64,000 nt of DNA from Mesocentrotus franciscanus (lineage: Eukaryota > Echinodermata > Echinoidea > Camarodonta > Strongylocentrotidae): the NCBI GenBank assembly GCA_037976565.1, contig CP137672.1, forward strand, positions 20,670,335 through 20,734,334. Reading direction: 5' to 3'. The position numbers and the translations under genes are program-made. The notes beneath the pieces are model-generated. The model did not search any database and was not told where the DNA came from. It was given only the letters and a program-made list of their open reading frames with translations. Every line of letters begins with the position of its first letter. The stretch's first letter is position 1. Below are positions 35,466 to 46,910 of this stretch, in pieces.

Positions 35466-35933
35466 CGAGGTCAGGCCATTAATGATGATGCTGACGATGG
35501 CGACGAAACGATGACGATGATGACAAAGACGTTGGCGGCAATGATGACGAAGACAGCGGCGATGATGACGAAGACATGCAGCGGCGATGACGGATACGAA
35601 GATGAAGACGATGACGATGTATAAGGTGACACTGACGAAGACGATGTGGTTAACGAGGGTCTCGATGATGATGATGATGATGATGATGACGATGATGATG
35701 AGACAGTCAATCGATGATCGAATGCGACGATGCAGATGTCAATGGATGTGGTGATGACGCGATGATCGACGATATTATTAATCAGCGAGTCAGCACAGCA
35801 CAACGGATGACGACGATCTAAGAAACGGTGGTCGGTAATTAAATAAAAGATAATGAGTCGATGATGAGGGGTGTTGACGAAGACGACAATTAACGTGTCA
35901 ACACAACAGATGATGGCGAGGTGATGACGATGA
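35466..35933. repeat. GAT/GAC trinucleotide and minisatellite region, left part
   Basis: Dense GATGACGAA/GATGATGAT sequence with longer units containing AACGTGTCAACACAACAGAT. It continues at 38103-38265 on the other side of the inserted hAT-like element. Minus-strand Ser-rich frames are artefacts. Confidence 0.85.
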
Positions 35934-36149
35934 CAGGCGCAGATCCAGGATTTCTTAGGGGGGGCCCAAATTTGAAATTGTGCGAGCCAAATATTGGTAC
36001 GTAATGGTGACCACTAAAGCAGTGGCGTAATAAGCAAAACCGTTGGGGGGGGGGGCAGAAGAAAAAAAATCCGCATCACCACCACTCTTAACATGCCGGC
36101 CCTGCTGAACGTTTTTCAAAATGGGTGGGGGGAGGCTAAAGTATTTACT

Positions 36150-36710
36150 ATTTCAGGTAGAGCGTAGCGTAAATCGGCGTGGGGTCTAGGGGCAAAGCCC
36201 CGGCAGGGGTCAAGGGGTGGAGCCCCCGGAAGCTCAGGGGTTTTCGGCATTTAATTACGGTCAGATGAGCATATTTTGATACCTTATTTGTGACACTGGC
36301 AGGTCACTAATGGGCGTGGGGTCCAGGGGGCGGAGCCACCGGAAGCTCAGGGGTTTTAAGCATTAAATTAAGGTCAGATGAGCATCCAGGGGCCCGCCTT
36401 AGGGCCCTAGGTGGGGTCCAGGGACAGAGCCCCCGGAAGCTCAGGGGTTTTAGGCATTTAATTACGGTCAGATGAGCTTATTTTGATACCTTATTTGTGA
36501 CACTGACAGGTCACTAATTGTCGTCGGCTCCAGGGGGCGGAGCCCCCGGAAGCTCAAGGATTTTATGCATTAAATTACGGTCAGATTCGCATCTTAGGGC
36601 CCTAGGTGGAATCCATGGGGGCAGAGCCCCCGTAAGCTCAGGGGTTTTAGGTATTAAATCACGGTCAGATGAGCAAATCATTTTGTGACACTGGCAGGTC
36701 ATTATTTTTC
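36150..36710. repeat. tandem repeats inside the hAT-like element (~130-bp unit)
   Basis: Four to five copies of a unit with GGCGGAGCCCCCGGAAGCTC, AGGGGTTTTAGGCATTTAA and TTACGGTCAGATGAGCAT, some with CCTTATTTGTGACACTGGCA. No coding potential. Confidence 0.85.
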
Positions 36711-37359
36711 TTCTTTTCTCTCTTTCTTTCTATTTCTCTTTAATATACTTTTTCAAAAAAGGGGGAGGGGGAGCTCGAGCCCCCCGAGCCTCGCCGTTCC
36801 GCGGGCCCTGACATGTAGGCCTCTAAATAAGCATATTTCTTGCCTGACTGTAAATTTGGGAATTTGTCATTTTCCAACAAACGCATACAAATTATAATTA
36901 CTAAAAAGTGAGGAAAAATCCCGGAAACTTATGTCATTTTCAGCAAAATTTGTAAATCACTAGTATCCAATTAGAAATAAACCATGCTTAAATTCTATTT
37001 TGGGGCAACTGCAGTAAATTGCACCTGAAATTGCATCATGCGCATTATAAGTTCCAAATGCTTTCTTTCATACAAAATTAATGCACAAAAAAGTTCCAAA
37101 AGCTTAAATGCATACTAACAATATGAATAATTCTAATGATACACTTACATGCAAATGCATGATAATTTTTGCGTTTCTTTCTGCCTGCAAAATAGTTTTC
37201 TTCTGCATTTTGTTTAGTTGCTGTTATGAGTTTATATTCATAGTATTGACATCGTACAGGAATAAATAAATAAATATATTTGTACAATGATAGTTGTACA
37301 ATGATGATAGAAGAAGCGATAAAAATCGCAACTAGCTGATCTTTCCTTATTTTCCCCCT

Positions 37360-38075
37360 TTTCTTTTCTTCTTCCTCTATATTTTCTTTCCCTTTCTCTC
37401 CTCTTTCCCTTTCACTTCCCTTCTCTCTCTCTCTCTCTCTCTCTCTTTACCGAGGGGGAGGAGGCAAGGCCTTTCGGCCCCCCCGATCCACACCTTGTTG
37501 GCGGGGAAAATCACAACTGATCTCCCCCACCTTTCTTCTTCCTCTTTTTGTTTCCTTTCCCTTTCTCTCCTCTTCCCTTTCCCTATCCTTCCTTCTCTCT
37601 CTTTAAGTTTGCCGGGGGCATGGGCCTTTCGGTCCCCGATCCACACGTTGTTGGCCGAATTAATCGAAACTGATCTCCCTTTTTTCATCCTTTTCGTTTC
37701 TTCTTCCTCTTTTTGTTCCCGTTTAGCTCTCCTCTTTCCCTGTTCCTCCCCTTTTTGGCGGGGAGGCAAGGCCTTTGCCCCCGATCCACAACCTGTTGGC
37801 GGGAAAATTGCAACTCATATCCCCCTTCTTTTCTTTTCTTCTTCCTCTTTATTTCCTTCCATTTATCTCCTCTTTTCCTTTTTTTTCCCTTTCCTTCCTT
37901 CTCTTTTTTTTTGCTAGGGGGGAACAGCCTGGGAGGCAAGACCCTTTCGGCCCACCCCGATCTCCTTCTTTTCCCTTTTCTTTTCTGCTTCCTCTCCTTT
38001 CTTTCCCTTTCTCTCCTCTTTCCCTTTCCCTTCTTTTCCTTCTCTCTCTCTCTCTCTTTTTGGCGGGGGGCAAGG
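37360..38075. repeat. CT-rich tandem repeats inside the hAT-like element
   Basis: About four copies of a unit with GGCAAGGCCTTTCGGCCCCC, CGATCCACACCTTGTTGGC and GAAAATCACAACTGATCTCC, followed by a long TTCTTCCTCTTTTT-type pyrimidine tract. Open frames on both strands are low complexity. Confidence 0.8.
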
Positions 38076-38102
38076 CCCCCTGACCCCCTGGATCCGCGCC
38101 TG

Positions 38103-38265
38103 GACGATGACGATATTAAATCATCGTGTCAACACAACGAATAATGAGTCGATGATGGTGAGGTGATGACGAAGACGACAATCAACGTGTCAACACAACA
38201 GATGATCATGATGGCGAGGTGATCATGACGATGACGATGATCAACGTGTCAACACAACGAAGAGC
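38103..38265. repeat. GAT/GAC minisatellite, right part
   Basis: Units with CAACGTGTCAACACAACA and GATGATGGTGAGGTGATGAC match 35840-35933. The insertion at 35934-38102 interrupts one array. Confidence 0.8.
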
Positions 38266-38309
38266 AAGTCCACTGGGAGAGGTTCGGGGACAAAGTCGTT
38301 GAGTCCATG

Positions 38310-38457
38310 TTGGACGAAAATTCGACCGGCACAATAAACGTAACATGTTTGTACGCCCCCCACTGAGCAAAATATCGGCCGGCACGATTTTCAAATTTTC
38401 GCACGAAGTGGGCCCCTTTTTCGGCCCCTCTATTCTTGCCGGCTGGATCCGCCGCTG
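38310..38457. mobile_element. hAT MITE, 3' fragment
   Basis: Contains CCCCCCACTGAGC, GGCCGGCACGATTTTCAAAT, CGCACGAAGTGGGCCCC and the terminal GGCTGGATCCGCCGCTG, as in the 32437 copy. The left end is missing. Confidence 0.8.
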
Positions 38458-38519
38458 CAATACACACTACAAAATAATCCAAAGATCGATTTCACAAACC
38501 TTTATTTTTTTAATTGCAA

Positions 38520-38672
38520 ACTAGAGCGGGCAAAAGAAGAGGTAATACGTCGATTACGACTAGGGTACATCGGTCTTAACGCGAATCTAGGCCGAATGAA
38601 AATCGTGCCGAGAAGTAGAAACCGCTGAACACTTTATCTCAAAGTGCCCGAAATATATAATTGAAAGAGCCA
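38520..38672 (+). pseudogene. LINE C-terminal zinc-binding fragment, plus strand
   Basis: In the plus direction: EEVIRRLRLGYIGLNANLG, then CREVETAEHFISKCPKYIIE, the C...H...C tail of Jockey/I-type reverse transcriptase proteins. It points against the minus-strand reverse transcriptase that starts at once to its right, so an inversion or head-to-head junction lies near 38672. Confidence 0.7.
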
Positions 38673-39654
38673 TGCCACTCCCTTGCGGTAACCTGTTATG
38701 CATTTTATAAGTTCTAGATTCTGTATTGCAAATTCGTACTTGAAAGGTTCGTGCTGTTAGATAATTTTCTATATACATTGACATGTTCCCTTCAATTCCA
38801 TATTGTGTTAATTTAAATGCCAGTCCCTTTATCCAAACCGTATCGAACGCTTTCTCGATATCTAAGAAGCCTGCTATTGTGTGTTCGTTACGGTTTATGC
38901 TCTTTTGAATGTCATTTTCAAATTGTACAATATTATCTGTATTAAACACTACGACCTTTCCTAAATCCACTTAAAAACATGCGTAACAATTCATGCTTTT
39001 CAACATACCTATTGCAGTCTTTCGTTTATCATTCGTTCGATAATTTTGGCAAAACACGATGTTAAAGCAATTGGTCTATAAGGCGATGTATTTCTAGGAT
39101 CTTTTCCATGTTTTAAAATAGGGATTATTACAGAATGCTTCAGTTGAATTGGAATTTCCCCGGTTTCCCATATTACGTTAATGATATTCAACACGATTTC
39201 CTTAAATTAACTACGTCTGGCAGATTTTTGTACACAACGTAAGGTATATTATCTTTACCTGGGGCAGTCTTCTTTCGCGATTGTACTGCCTTTTCCAATT
39301 CTGTTGTAAATATTTTTTTAAAGGGTTCATTTATAACATGTTCAACATTCAGAATATGAATGTCATTGTTTGGTGCCTTTGGTAATTTCTTATTTGTATC
39401 TCTGTCTTTTATTCCTATTTTTTAAAGTAATTTCCAAAGGCATCTGCTTTGTCCTGATCGAAAACAATATCTCATTTTCAACCAATATTGACAAACATTT
39501 TTTGTTGTTACTGGTACACCATTCAACCGTTTTATACAAGCTCAGATCTTTGATTCTGGCATATACTGATCAAGCTTCGTGCAAAATGCCCGCCAGTAAT
39601 TTCGTTCTGCTTGGCGGAGCACACGCTGTGCTTCTGCTTTCTTTTTAAGTACTC
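38673..39654 (-). pseudogene. Jockey-like LINE, reverse transcriptase part
   Basis: Minus-strand pieces read QKAEAQRVLRQAERNYWRAF (linker), EIPIQLKHSVIIPILKHGKD, NTSPYRPIALTSCFAKIIER, FLDIEKAFDTVWI and NRLPQGS, then break off. The frame changes several times. It joins with the linker at 40063-40250, the endonuclease at 42495-43345 and ORF1 at 46915-48240 as one element split by later insertions. Confidence 0.8.
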
Positions 39655-40062
39655 AGTTCAGTTTTCAGTTTAGTTTCTTTTATTCCACATGAACAAAAAC
39701 AATACATTAACAAAACATAGCATATTTACAAAATTGATATTCGTGAACAATAAAGATATCTACACAGCATAAATTTGTATTGCATTTACACTAAATAATT
39801 TCGAAGTTACATGTGAAAAAAGGAACTTAATAAAAAGCATAAAGCTTGTAGAATTTAAGTTTCTCAGAATAATTTTGACACAGTGTCATTCATAAAAAGG
39901 TAGAAGTATAATAATACAAAATTAAAGTATACAGAAAAAAACAATGAAATGATATGGATGATGGATGTAAGGAAAAAGAGCAATAGGAAGAGAAGGTAAA
40001 GAATGGGGGTCAGAAGGAGAATGAGAAGAGAGAAAATCTACTCATCTACCTTTTCAAAAGCA
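39655..40062 (-). mobile_element. 5'-truncated LINE 3' end inserted in the Jockey-like element
   Basis: The left end, read on the minus strand, is GGAATAAAAGAAACTAAACT and GAAAACTGAACTGAG, similar to the 3' end of the plus-strand LINE that finishes at about 42490. It separates two adjacent parts of the Jockey-like ORF. No coding sequence was seen. The right boundary is approximate. Confidence 0.5.
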
Positions 40063-40257
40063 ATTATTTCCGTGACATCTTATTACACATTCTATTTCTC
40101 TCTTTGATTTTCTCCGTGCACTCTTTGGTCCACCAAGGCACCGGATTTTTAAAAACATTTCTCGTTTTCGGTACAGTTTCTTTTATACATAGTTTTAAAT
40201 ATTTCATGAAATTATCATATACACTGTATTTTCTGTATATCGTTATTTTATTGTAGC
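40063..40257 (-). pseudogene. Jockey-like LINE, endonuclease-RT linker part
   Basis: The minus strand reads YDNFMKYLKLCIKETVPKTR and NPVPWWTKECTEKIKERNR, a signature typical of the linker between endonuclease and reverse transcriptase in Jockey-group elements. It ends where the plus-strand LINE begins. Confidence 0.75.
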
Positions 40258-42495
40258 AAGTATAAAATTTATAGAAATAAATTAACTTCAATAATTCGAC
40301 TTTCACGTAAATTACATTATTCAAATAAAATAGACATGAATAAGACAAATAATGCTTCAATATGGCAAATTGTTAAAGATATGATTGGTTCTAAAATAAT
40401 ACTCCTAAATCATTTTTTAAAGATGGTCAGGAAATAAGTAATCCAGTAGAAATTGCAAATATGTTTAATTCATATTTTAATGATGTAGGTCCAAATTTAG
40501 CATCAGAATTTAATATTGATCAAAATAGTTATAAACAATATTTGGATGAACCATTTTATAAATCTTTATTTTTACGACCAACATCCTCTCACGAAACTAT
40601 TAAAGTTGTACAGTCTTTAAAATCCACTAAATCTACTGGTTATGATGGGATAAGTGTGAATCTTTTGAAAAAATTATTTATAATATTGTCTCTCCAATAA
40701 CATATATTTTTAATTTATCGATCACACTTGGTGTTTGTCCAAATATATTGAAAATTTCTAAAATAATCCCAATATATAAAAAGATGATTCTTCATTAGTA
40801 AATAATTATCGTCCTATTTCCCTTTTACCGGCTATCTCAAAAATTCTTGAAAAAATTATTTATGAACGACTTTATGATTTTTTAAATAGTAATGATTTAC
40901 TTGTTCCTAATCAGTTTGGTTTTAGAAAGCATCATTCGACAGATCATGCAATTATTCAACTTTATGATAAAATTATTACATCATTGGCTAATAAGGAACA
41001 CGGTATAGGCATTTTTATGGACCTGAGTAAGGCCTTTGATACTATTGATCATAAAATATTGATTGATAAATTACACTTTTATGGAGTAAGGGTATTGCTT
41101 TATCATGGTTTAAAAATTATTTGTTAAATAGAGAACAGTATGTATACTTTCAATCTAAAGAGTCGAGTAGATTACCTATAACTTGTGGCGTCCCTCAGGG
41201 ATCGATTCTAGGTCCTTTATTATTTTTGTTATACGTTAATGATATTGTAAAATCATCTAAACTTTTAACATTTATATTGTATGCAGACGACACTAATGTA
41301 TTTTATTCTCATACAAATTTAGACACACTTACGTCAATCTTAAATGTTGAATTATCTAAAATATATGTTTGGTTTAAGTCTAATAAGTTATCTTTAAATT
41401 TTACTAAAACAAATTTTATATACTTTAGAAATGTTCATTCACCAAAAGTACATTGTAGATTATATATTAATGATATTTTGCTTTTAGAAAAAATTCTGTC
41501 AAATTTTTGGGGATAACCATTGATTCTAATTTAACTTGGTCCGATCATATACATAATATATTGAACACTGTTTCTAGGAACATTGGAATATTATATAAAT
41601 TGAAATTATTACTAACTCCCAAATCTCTTTTATGATTTATAATGCTTTTGTACTTTCGCATATTAATTATTGTAATATCGTATGGGGAAACTGTTGTAAA
41701 ACTAAAATTAATTCACTTGAACTTTTACAAAGAAAGCCTTACGAATTTGTACACAATCTGATTATTTAGCACACACTACACCTATTTTTAAAACATTGAA
41801 AACTCTCAAAGTAACTGATATGCACATTTTTCAAACAGCTATTTTTATGTATAAATATGTCTCCAACTTACTTCCTAAGTCCTTTCATGATTTTTATATT
41901 CATAATGTTAACGTACATTCGTACCCCACGAGGCACTCTATGGATTTTCATTTAACTAACCCTAAAATTGTTTTGGCACAAAAATCAATAAGACACAATG
42001 GACCCGATGTGTGGAACTCCTTGCTTATAACATTAAAATTATGTACAACACTTGTTTCCTTTAAAGTGAAGATGAAAGAATATTTATTGATAAGGTATGA
42101 AAATTAGATTCTGGTCATAATATACTACATGTACTTTGTTTTAATATAAATATTCATTGTTTATTTGTATATAAAAGGAAATTATTTGATAGATTGAGGA
42201 GCTCGCGCAGTGCACTCTTCACTTTGCACAGCACTCACTTCACCCGCTCTTTCTTCCTGTCTCCTCTTCTCCTTTTGTAAGGCCGGTATCATTTCAAGCT
42301 CTGCTTACGATATCGGTCTTCTGCATTCTCCCCCTTTTCTTTCTTTTCAAATACGATTAATTGTACTATTGATTATTTATATTTATTTATTTGTGAATTA
42401 CTACTTGTATTACTTATCATTATATTGCTAAAATGTATTCATTGTTATTTTTGTTATTGTTTATGGAAAATGCAGAATAAAACTTGAAACTGAGA
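40258..42495 (+). mobile_element. 5'-truncated LINE with reverse transcriptase, inserted in the Jockey-like element
   Basis: Plus-strand pieces in changing frames: KLTSIIRLSRKLHYSNKID, SIWQIVKDMIG, FNSYFNDVGPNLASEF, NNYRPISLLPAISKILEKI, FMDLSKAFDTIDHK, GVPQGSILGPLLFLLYVNDI, YADDTNVFY and a C-terminal RHNGPDVWNSLL. It ends in a short UTR with CAGAATAAAACTTGAAACTG. The order matches a CR1/Jockey-group LINE truncated before the endonuclease. At least four frameshifts make it dead. Confidence 0.88.
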
Positions 42496-43348
42496 AACTG
42501 ATAAGTATGATATCATTTTTAATCATTTCTTCACATTTCTTAGCAATTTTTTTCAAATTTATATTTTTAAAGGAAATAAAATCAACTGCACTTCTTTTTT
42601 AATCATCTTTATATTCCGAACTTTTCCCGTCTAAAGTTGTTTGGATACTTATTGGGAAGTGAACACTTCCAAAAAGGTTTTCCATGACTCTCCATGTACT
42701 TCTACATGCCAGTGAAGGAGTGGTTATACATATCTAAGCATGACAATTTTCCTGTTCGTGGATCCAATCTGGTTCCTTTCGCCATCATTCAAAATAGTTA
42801 GATTATGTTGATTCACAAATTGCTCTATCACTTGTCCATTCTTGTCTGTTTTATCACTTCCCCCACATGGTACCATGAGCGTTAAAATCGCCTACTATAA
42901 TAACTTTATCATTTTTATTCACGTTTTTTAATAGCACATTCATAGTATATTCATTTGATTTCTTACAAGGATTATAAAAGTTCACAATTGATAACTTTTC
43001 GTTTCCTGCATGTATATTACTTGCTGTACTTCTAAATGTACATCATTCATTGGACCTTTATACTTTATTTTATTATGAACGTGTATCGCACATCCTCTCC
43101 TCGCCTGATTTTCCCTATTTCTTGGGAGACATATGTATTCAGGAATTTGAAGAATTCTATTTACCTGAAACCATGTTTCTTGTATAACAATCCTTGTGTG
43201 TATTTAAGTACTTTATAAGTTCTTTTCCATGCCCTAGTAGTCCCTGCGCATTCCATTGTAAATGTTTTAAAGTATCGTCATGAACATTGGCAGCAGCGGT
43301 CTTTTCGCTGCGACCAGAACTGTTAGGTATATATTTCTCATTAGATCC
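42496..43348 (-). pseudogene. Jockey-like LINE, endonuclease part
   Basis: The minus strand gives LKHLQWNAQGLLGHGKELIK (start of the endonuclease), QETWFQVNRILQIPEYICL, RRGCAIHVHNKIKYKGP and VIIVGDFNAHGTMWG (catalytic Asp and Asn in the GDFNAH motif). Several frameshifts and stops are present. Confidence 0.82.
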
Positions 43349-43941
43349 CAACGTGGCTGAAGAGGTAAATTATAAAGAAATTTTGAGCAAAATAAAGAAA
43401 TTGTTAAATTGGTGGAAACAAAGAGATCTTACTTTAATTGGAAAAATTCACTTATTGAAAACATACGCCTATTCAAAACTAATTTATGTAAGCTCTTTGA
43501 CTCCTGTACCTTTTTTTAAAAGAAATTGAAGAGATTTGCTTTAATTTTCTATGGCGAGGTAAAGACAAAATAAAAAGAAGCACGATGTATCTTGATTACA
43601 AGCAAGGAGGACTAAAAATGCTTAACTTTCAACTTTTTGTGAATGTACAAAAGGTGATGTGGATTAAAAGACTTGTAACAGGAGACCAGAAAGTAAAATG
43701 GAAAAAATACTTCAAATATTTAATGAGACCATTTGGAGGAAATCTTTTTTTTGTAACTATTTACCTAACATGATCAATATACAAATATCAAAATACTATC
43801 AGGAATTGTTAAACATTTGGCTCGATATGAATTAGTTCATTAAAAACGTTACAACTAATAAAGGAAATAAAATCTTTTTTAATAATAGGTTTATTCATAA
43901 TAAGAGTGGAAAGACATACTTTAATGAAAACCTTTTCTTAA

Positions 43942-44318
43942 AGGGATCGGGTAACTTTGTCTCAGATTCTGAAACAAATCCTGGATTTAGCTCATGCTGC
44001 AATGATAATTATAAACTTTTAGGTCAGTCAGGATTCCCTTGACTTTTACAAGCTGATCGCCTGTCTGATTATCAAGATATTTATGATTGAAAATGGAAAT
44101 AAAATTTTGCGTTTTCTTAACGGTTTTCATAATACTACAGTCTATTGGGGAAAACGAGTATGGTAAAACCGGTCACTTAAAGAATTTTACTTTTTTGAGG
44201 CACTTCTTGATCATTTTGAAGCGCGATTTTTGTTAGGGCTTCGATATTACACCACATCACAGACACTGATAACACGTAGGGCTGTGCATCTCAGATTTAA
44301 TATTGTTAAACGATGCCT
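43942..44318. mobile_element. TTAA-flanked MITE (377 bp)
   Basis: Bounded by TTAA on both sides (43938-43941 and 44319-44322), with terminal inverted repeats AGGGATCGGGTAAC and GTTAAACGATGCCT. It is an inverted copy of 58107-58485. TTAA duplications point to piggyBac- or Kolobok-type mobilisation. It is non-coding. Confidence 0.85.
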
Positions 44319-44347
44319 TTAAAAAATACTTACAAGCTGTATCATGT

Positions 44348-44634
44348 AGAGGTGTCGTGGTCGAGTGGATACGTCGCCGGACTGTCGATCACAAGGTCCG
44401 CGGTTCGAGTCCCGCCGCGGCACTAATGTCCTTTGGCAAGACATTGATCTACATTTGCCACACTCAACCCAGGTGATGTAAGTGGATACCTGGCAGGAAT
44501 TAATTCCTTGAAATGCTGGAGTGCTGTAATGGCAGCTAGGCTAAAGCTGGGGTAATAATAAAATGCGCCTCGGACTAGAATTTCTAGATAGACGGCGCTA
44601 TAGAAATGCCTATTATTATTATTATCGTTATTAT
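44348..44634 (+). mobile_element. tRNA-derived SINE in the Tx1-like LINE
   Basis: The best preserved copy of the family. A box GTGGTCGAGTGG, B box GGTTCGAGTCCC, acceptor-like GTGTCG/CGGCAC pairing, body TCCTTTGGCAAGACATTGAT, tail GACGGCGCTATAGAAATGCC plus ATT repeats. The intact A and B boxes suggest it could be transcribed by RNA polymerase III, but it is not a canonical tRNA. Confidence 0.8.
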
Positions 44635-45421
44635 ACATGGAAAAGGATTATTAAAATCGGACACTTATTTCAGATGTATGGGACTAGAGGAAGAGGAAAT
44701 ATCAATTCTTAAAGAAATCTACTCTAATACATTTAAAAATCGATTTAAAGTGCGGGTTCAGAGAAAATCACAAAAATGGCAAATAACGTATTACTAGAAA
44801 AGCTACCAGATGGCCATCGTACAAGTTTTAGGTCAACTACATATCGGGTGATTTATAAAAATACAAATAAAACCACCTCCATAGCATCGGGATATGCGAG
44901 AGATTCGCCAGAAAAATAACCTTGTTTTAAGGCCGTCACAATATGAACCCAATCCAAGCCCAAGCAGACGACATCCCAGAATGAATGCAATGCTGTTATT
45001 TCTCAAATTATAATGAGTTTAGTGTATATAAATGTGATTGAATTTTCACCATTCAAAAAAGGATATGAAACCGATTCTGATAAATACATTCTTTTGTTTG
45101 TAAATACACAGGATAGGGGTTAATGAACAATCAAAGAAACCACACTTTCAAATTAAAAGACCCCCGGAATGATAGCATGACGGCATTTGTTCCCTCTTGA
45201 AACGCCGAACATACCGCGGTGTATGAAAATACAATGGCGTCTTATTTTTTTTACAAGCGACTCCTTTATTTTTTTATCGCTGCATTTTTCATCAAAGTAA
45301 TACCATGCGCGGGGTTTAGAGTGAGGCAATATATTAGACATGTAGCCTGACGGTAGTAAAGTGAGAGAAATAACTGAAGAAAAGATGACAAAACAGGCAC
45401 TGAAAATGTGTGAGATGTCAT

Positions 45422-45601
45422 CAGGGGCGGATCCAGCCGGCGGCAAGGGAGGGGGCCTAAAAAGGGGCCCACTTCGTGCGAAAATTTGAAAATCGTGCCG
45501 GTCGATTTTTCGCTCAGTGGTGGGGGTAGAGAGCAAAAAAATTTTGGCACCCGAAAAAAATTCCCTACGGGAAGGGCCCCGGGCCCCTGGATCCGCCACT
45601 G
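45422..45601. mobile_element. hAT MITE (180 bp) with perfect 8-bp TSD
   Basis: The ends are CAGGGGCGGATCCAG and CTGGATCCGCCACTG. The flanks carry the 8-bp duplication GATGTCAT at 45414-45421 and 45602-45609. Inside are GGCAAGGGAGGGGGCC, GGCCCACTTCGTGCG and CGATTTTTCGCTCAGTGG, shared with the other copies. Confidence 0.95.
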
Positions 45602-46591
45602 GATGTCATGGGACATCGTCTGCTTGTGCAAATCATGTTCAACATGTGACGTCACACATCTTAGCAGTGATTGGAGAGCTTTTCGGTGCTATGCCGGGGC
45701 TGTATTTAAGCGTTTTGTTATTGATACTAATCATTACTGCGAATATTTCCAAGCATTGAATTTCGATAACCTTGTGCAATCAAAGTGTCACCTATGCAAT
45801 AATGACAATAAAGTTAGTTTTTAATATCAATGAACCTTCTCTTTAACGAAGAGGCAAATTTAATTTGATAGTCTAAAAATAGAATTTATGTTTACAAAGA
45901 TAACTATCCAATTTGAATCAGTCTGTTCAAAGAATTTGTACAGGGCATGCTTACAAAAAATGCCTGACCTCCCCGTTAGTTTCCATAATTTACACTCATC
46001 ATATAATCTTTCGGTTAAAGAAATTGAAAAGGTTTTTGTCAATCCGAGATTCAGCACATAATTAGATAATAAACTAAGAGAATTTCAGTTCAAACTGCTT
46101 TATAAAATTGTATATGTTAATCGCTATGTATACAGGTTGAAATTCATTTCAAGTGATAAATGCTCATTCTGTGCAAAAGAGGAGGAAACATATATGCACA
46201 TATTTTTTTAATGCGTTGTTGTCAGAAGCTTATGGGAACAATGTAGTGATATTCTGTATCTTCCTATTCTTAAAGATATGAGCTGGAAGGAAGTTCACAT
46301 TGGGTTGGATGAAGTAAAATAAATGAAGAAAGGCAAATTATTAATCACGTTGTTTTATTAATCAAATATCTGTTATTTTTAAGTAGGGAGAAAAAAAAGC
46401 CTCCAAGCATTGAGGAAATAAAAGAAAAATTATGTAAAAGCGAACAAGAAGAAAGAAAGACTGCTACTGAACGCAGTACATTGACACTCCATTATAAAAA
46501 AATGGGAACATCTTAAGGTGTACATTGACAACAAAAAGAGAATTAAATGGATGAGGACCGGAGGGGTCCGCCCAGTGCGCATTACTTTACG

Positions 46592-46660
46592 CAGGGGCGG
46601 ATCCAGCCGGCGGCAAGGGAGGGGGCCTAAAAAGGGGCCCACTTCGTACGAAAATTTTGT
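46592..46660. mobile_element. hAT MITE, 5' fragment
   Basis: Begins CAGGGGCGGATCCAG and follows the family sequence through GGGGCCCACTTCGTACG, then breaks into TTGTTGTTTTTG. The right end is missing. Confidence 0.8.
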
Positions 46661-46910
46661 TGTTTTTGTTGTTGTTTTGGGGGATAGTGGTTGTTTATTT
46701 AAAAAAAAAAATTTTGGGGGTGTTAGGCTTCGTCAAACTGTTTTGTGTTTTACTTGGGGAGGGGGTTATTACGATAATATGTATTCATTCTTTCATAATT
46801 TGAGTTGTGTATATTGTGTACTCTATAAGTTATATTGTAATTTGAAATAAGTTGTATTTTGAACATGTATTGAATCATTTTGAATGAATACAATAAAGAA
46901 TATTACAAAA

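Larger units (their letters stand above)
35934..38102. mobile_element. 2.17 kb hAT-like non-autonomous element
   Basis: The ends CAGGCGCAGATCCAGG and CCTGGATCCGCGCCTG are inverted repeats related to the short MITE family. The 8 bp on each side are identical (GACGATGA at 35926-35933 and 38103-38110), so the insertion ends are well fixed, although the target itself is GAC/GAT-rich. Inside are two tandem-repeat domains (36150-36710 and 37440-38075) and no transposase frame. Confidence 0.85.
43349..46910 (+). mobile_element. 5'-truncated L1/Tx1-like LINE with nested insertions
   Basis: The plus strand encodes the post-RT region typical of L1/Tx1-type elements: IKKLLNWWKQRDLTLIGKIH, LLKTYAYSKLIYVSSLTPVP, NFLWRGKDKIKRSTM and DYKQGGLKMLNFQLF. 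Later come LREFQFKLLYKIVYVNRYVY, KCSFCAKEEETYMHIFF and CVVVRSLWEQCSDILYLPIL (C-terminal zinc motif). The end is CAATAAAGAATATTACAAAA. Inside sit a TTAA MITE (43942-44318), a SINE (44348-44634) and hAT MITEs (45422-45601 and at 46592). Confidence 0.82.

Noticed and set aside
35471..35803. Ser-rich protein on the minus strand
   Set aside because: Produced by GAT/GAC trinucleotide repeats.
37377..38144. Lys/Glu-rich and Phe/Ser-rich proteins on both strands
   Set aside because: Low-complexity frames from the pyrimidine-rich tandem repeats in the hAT-like element.
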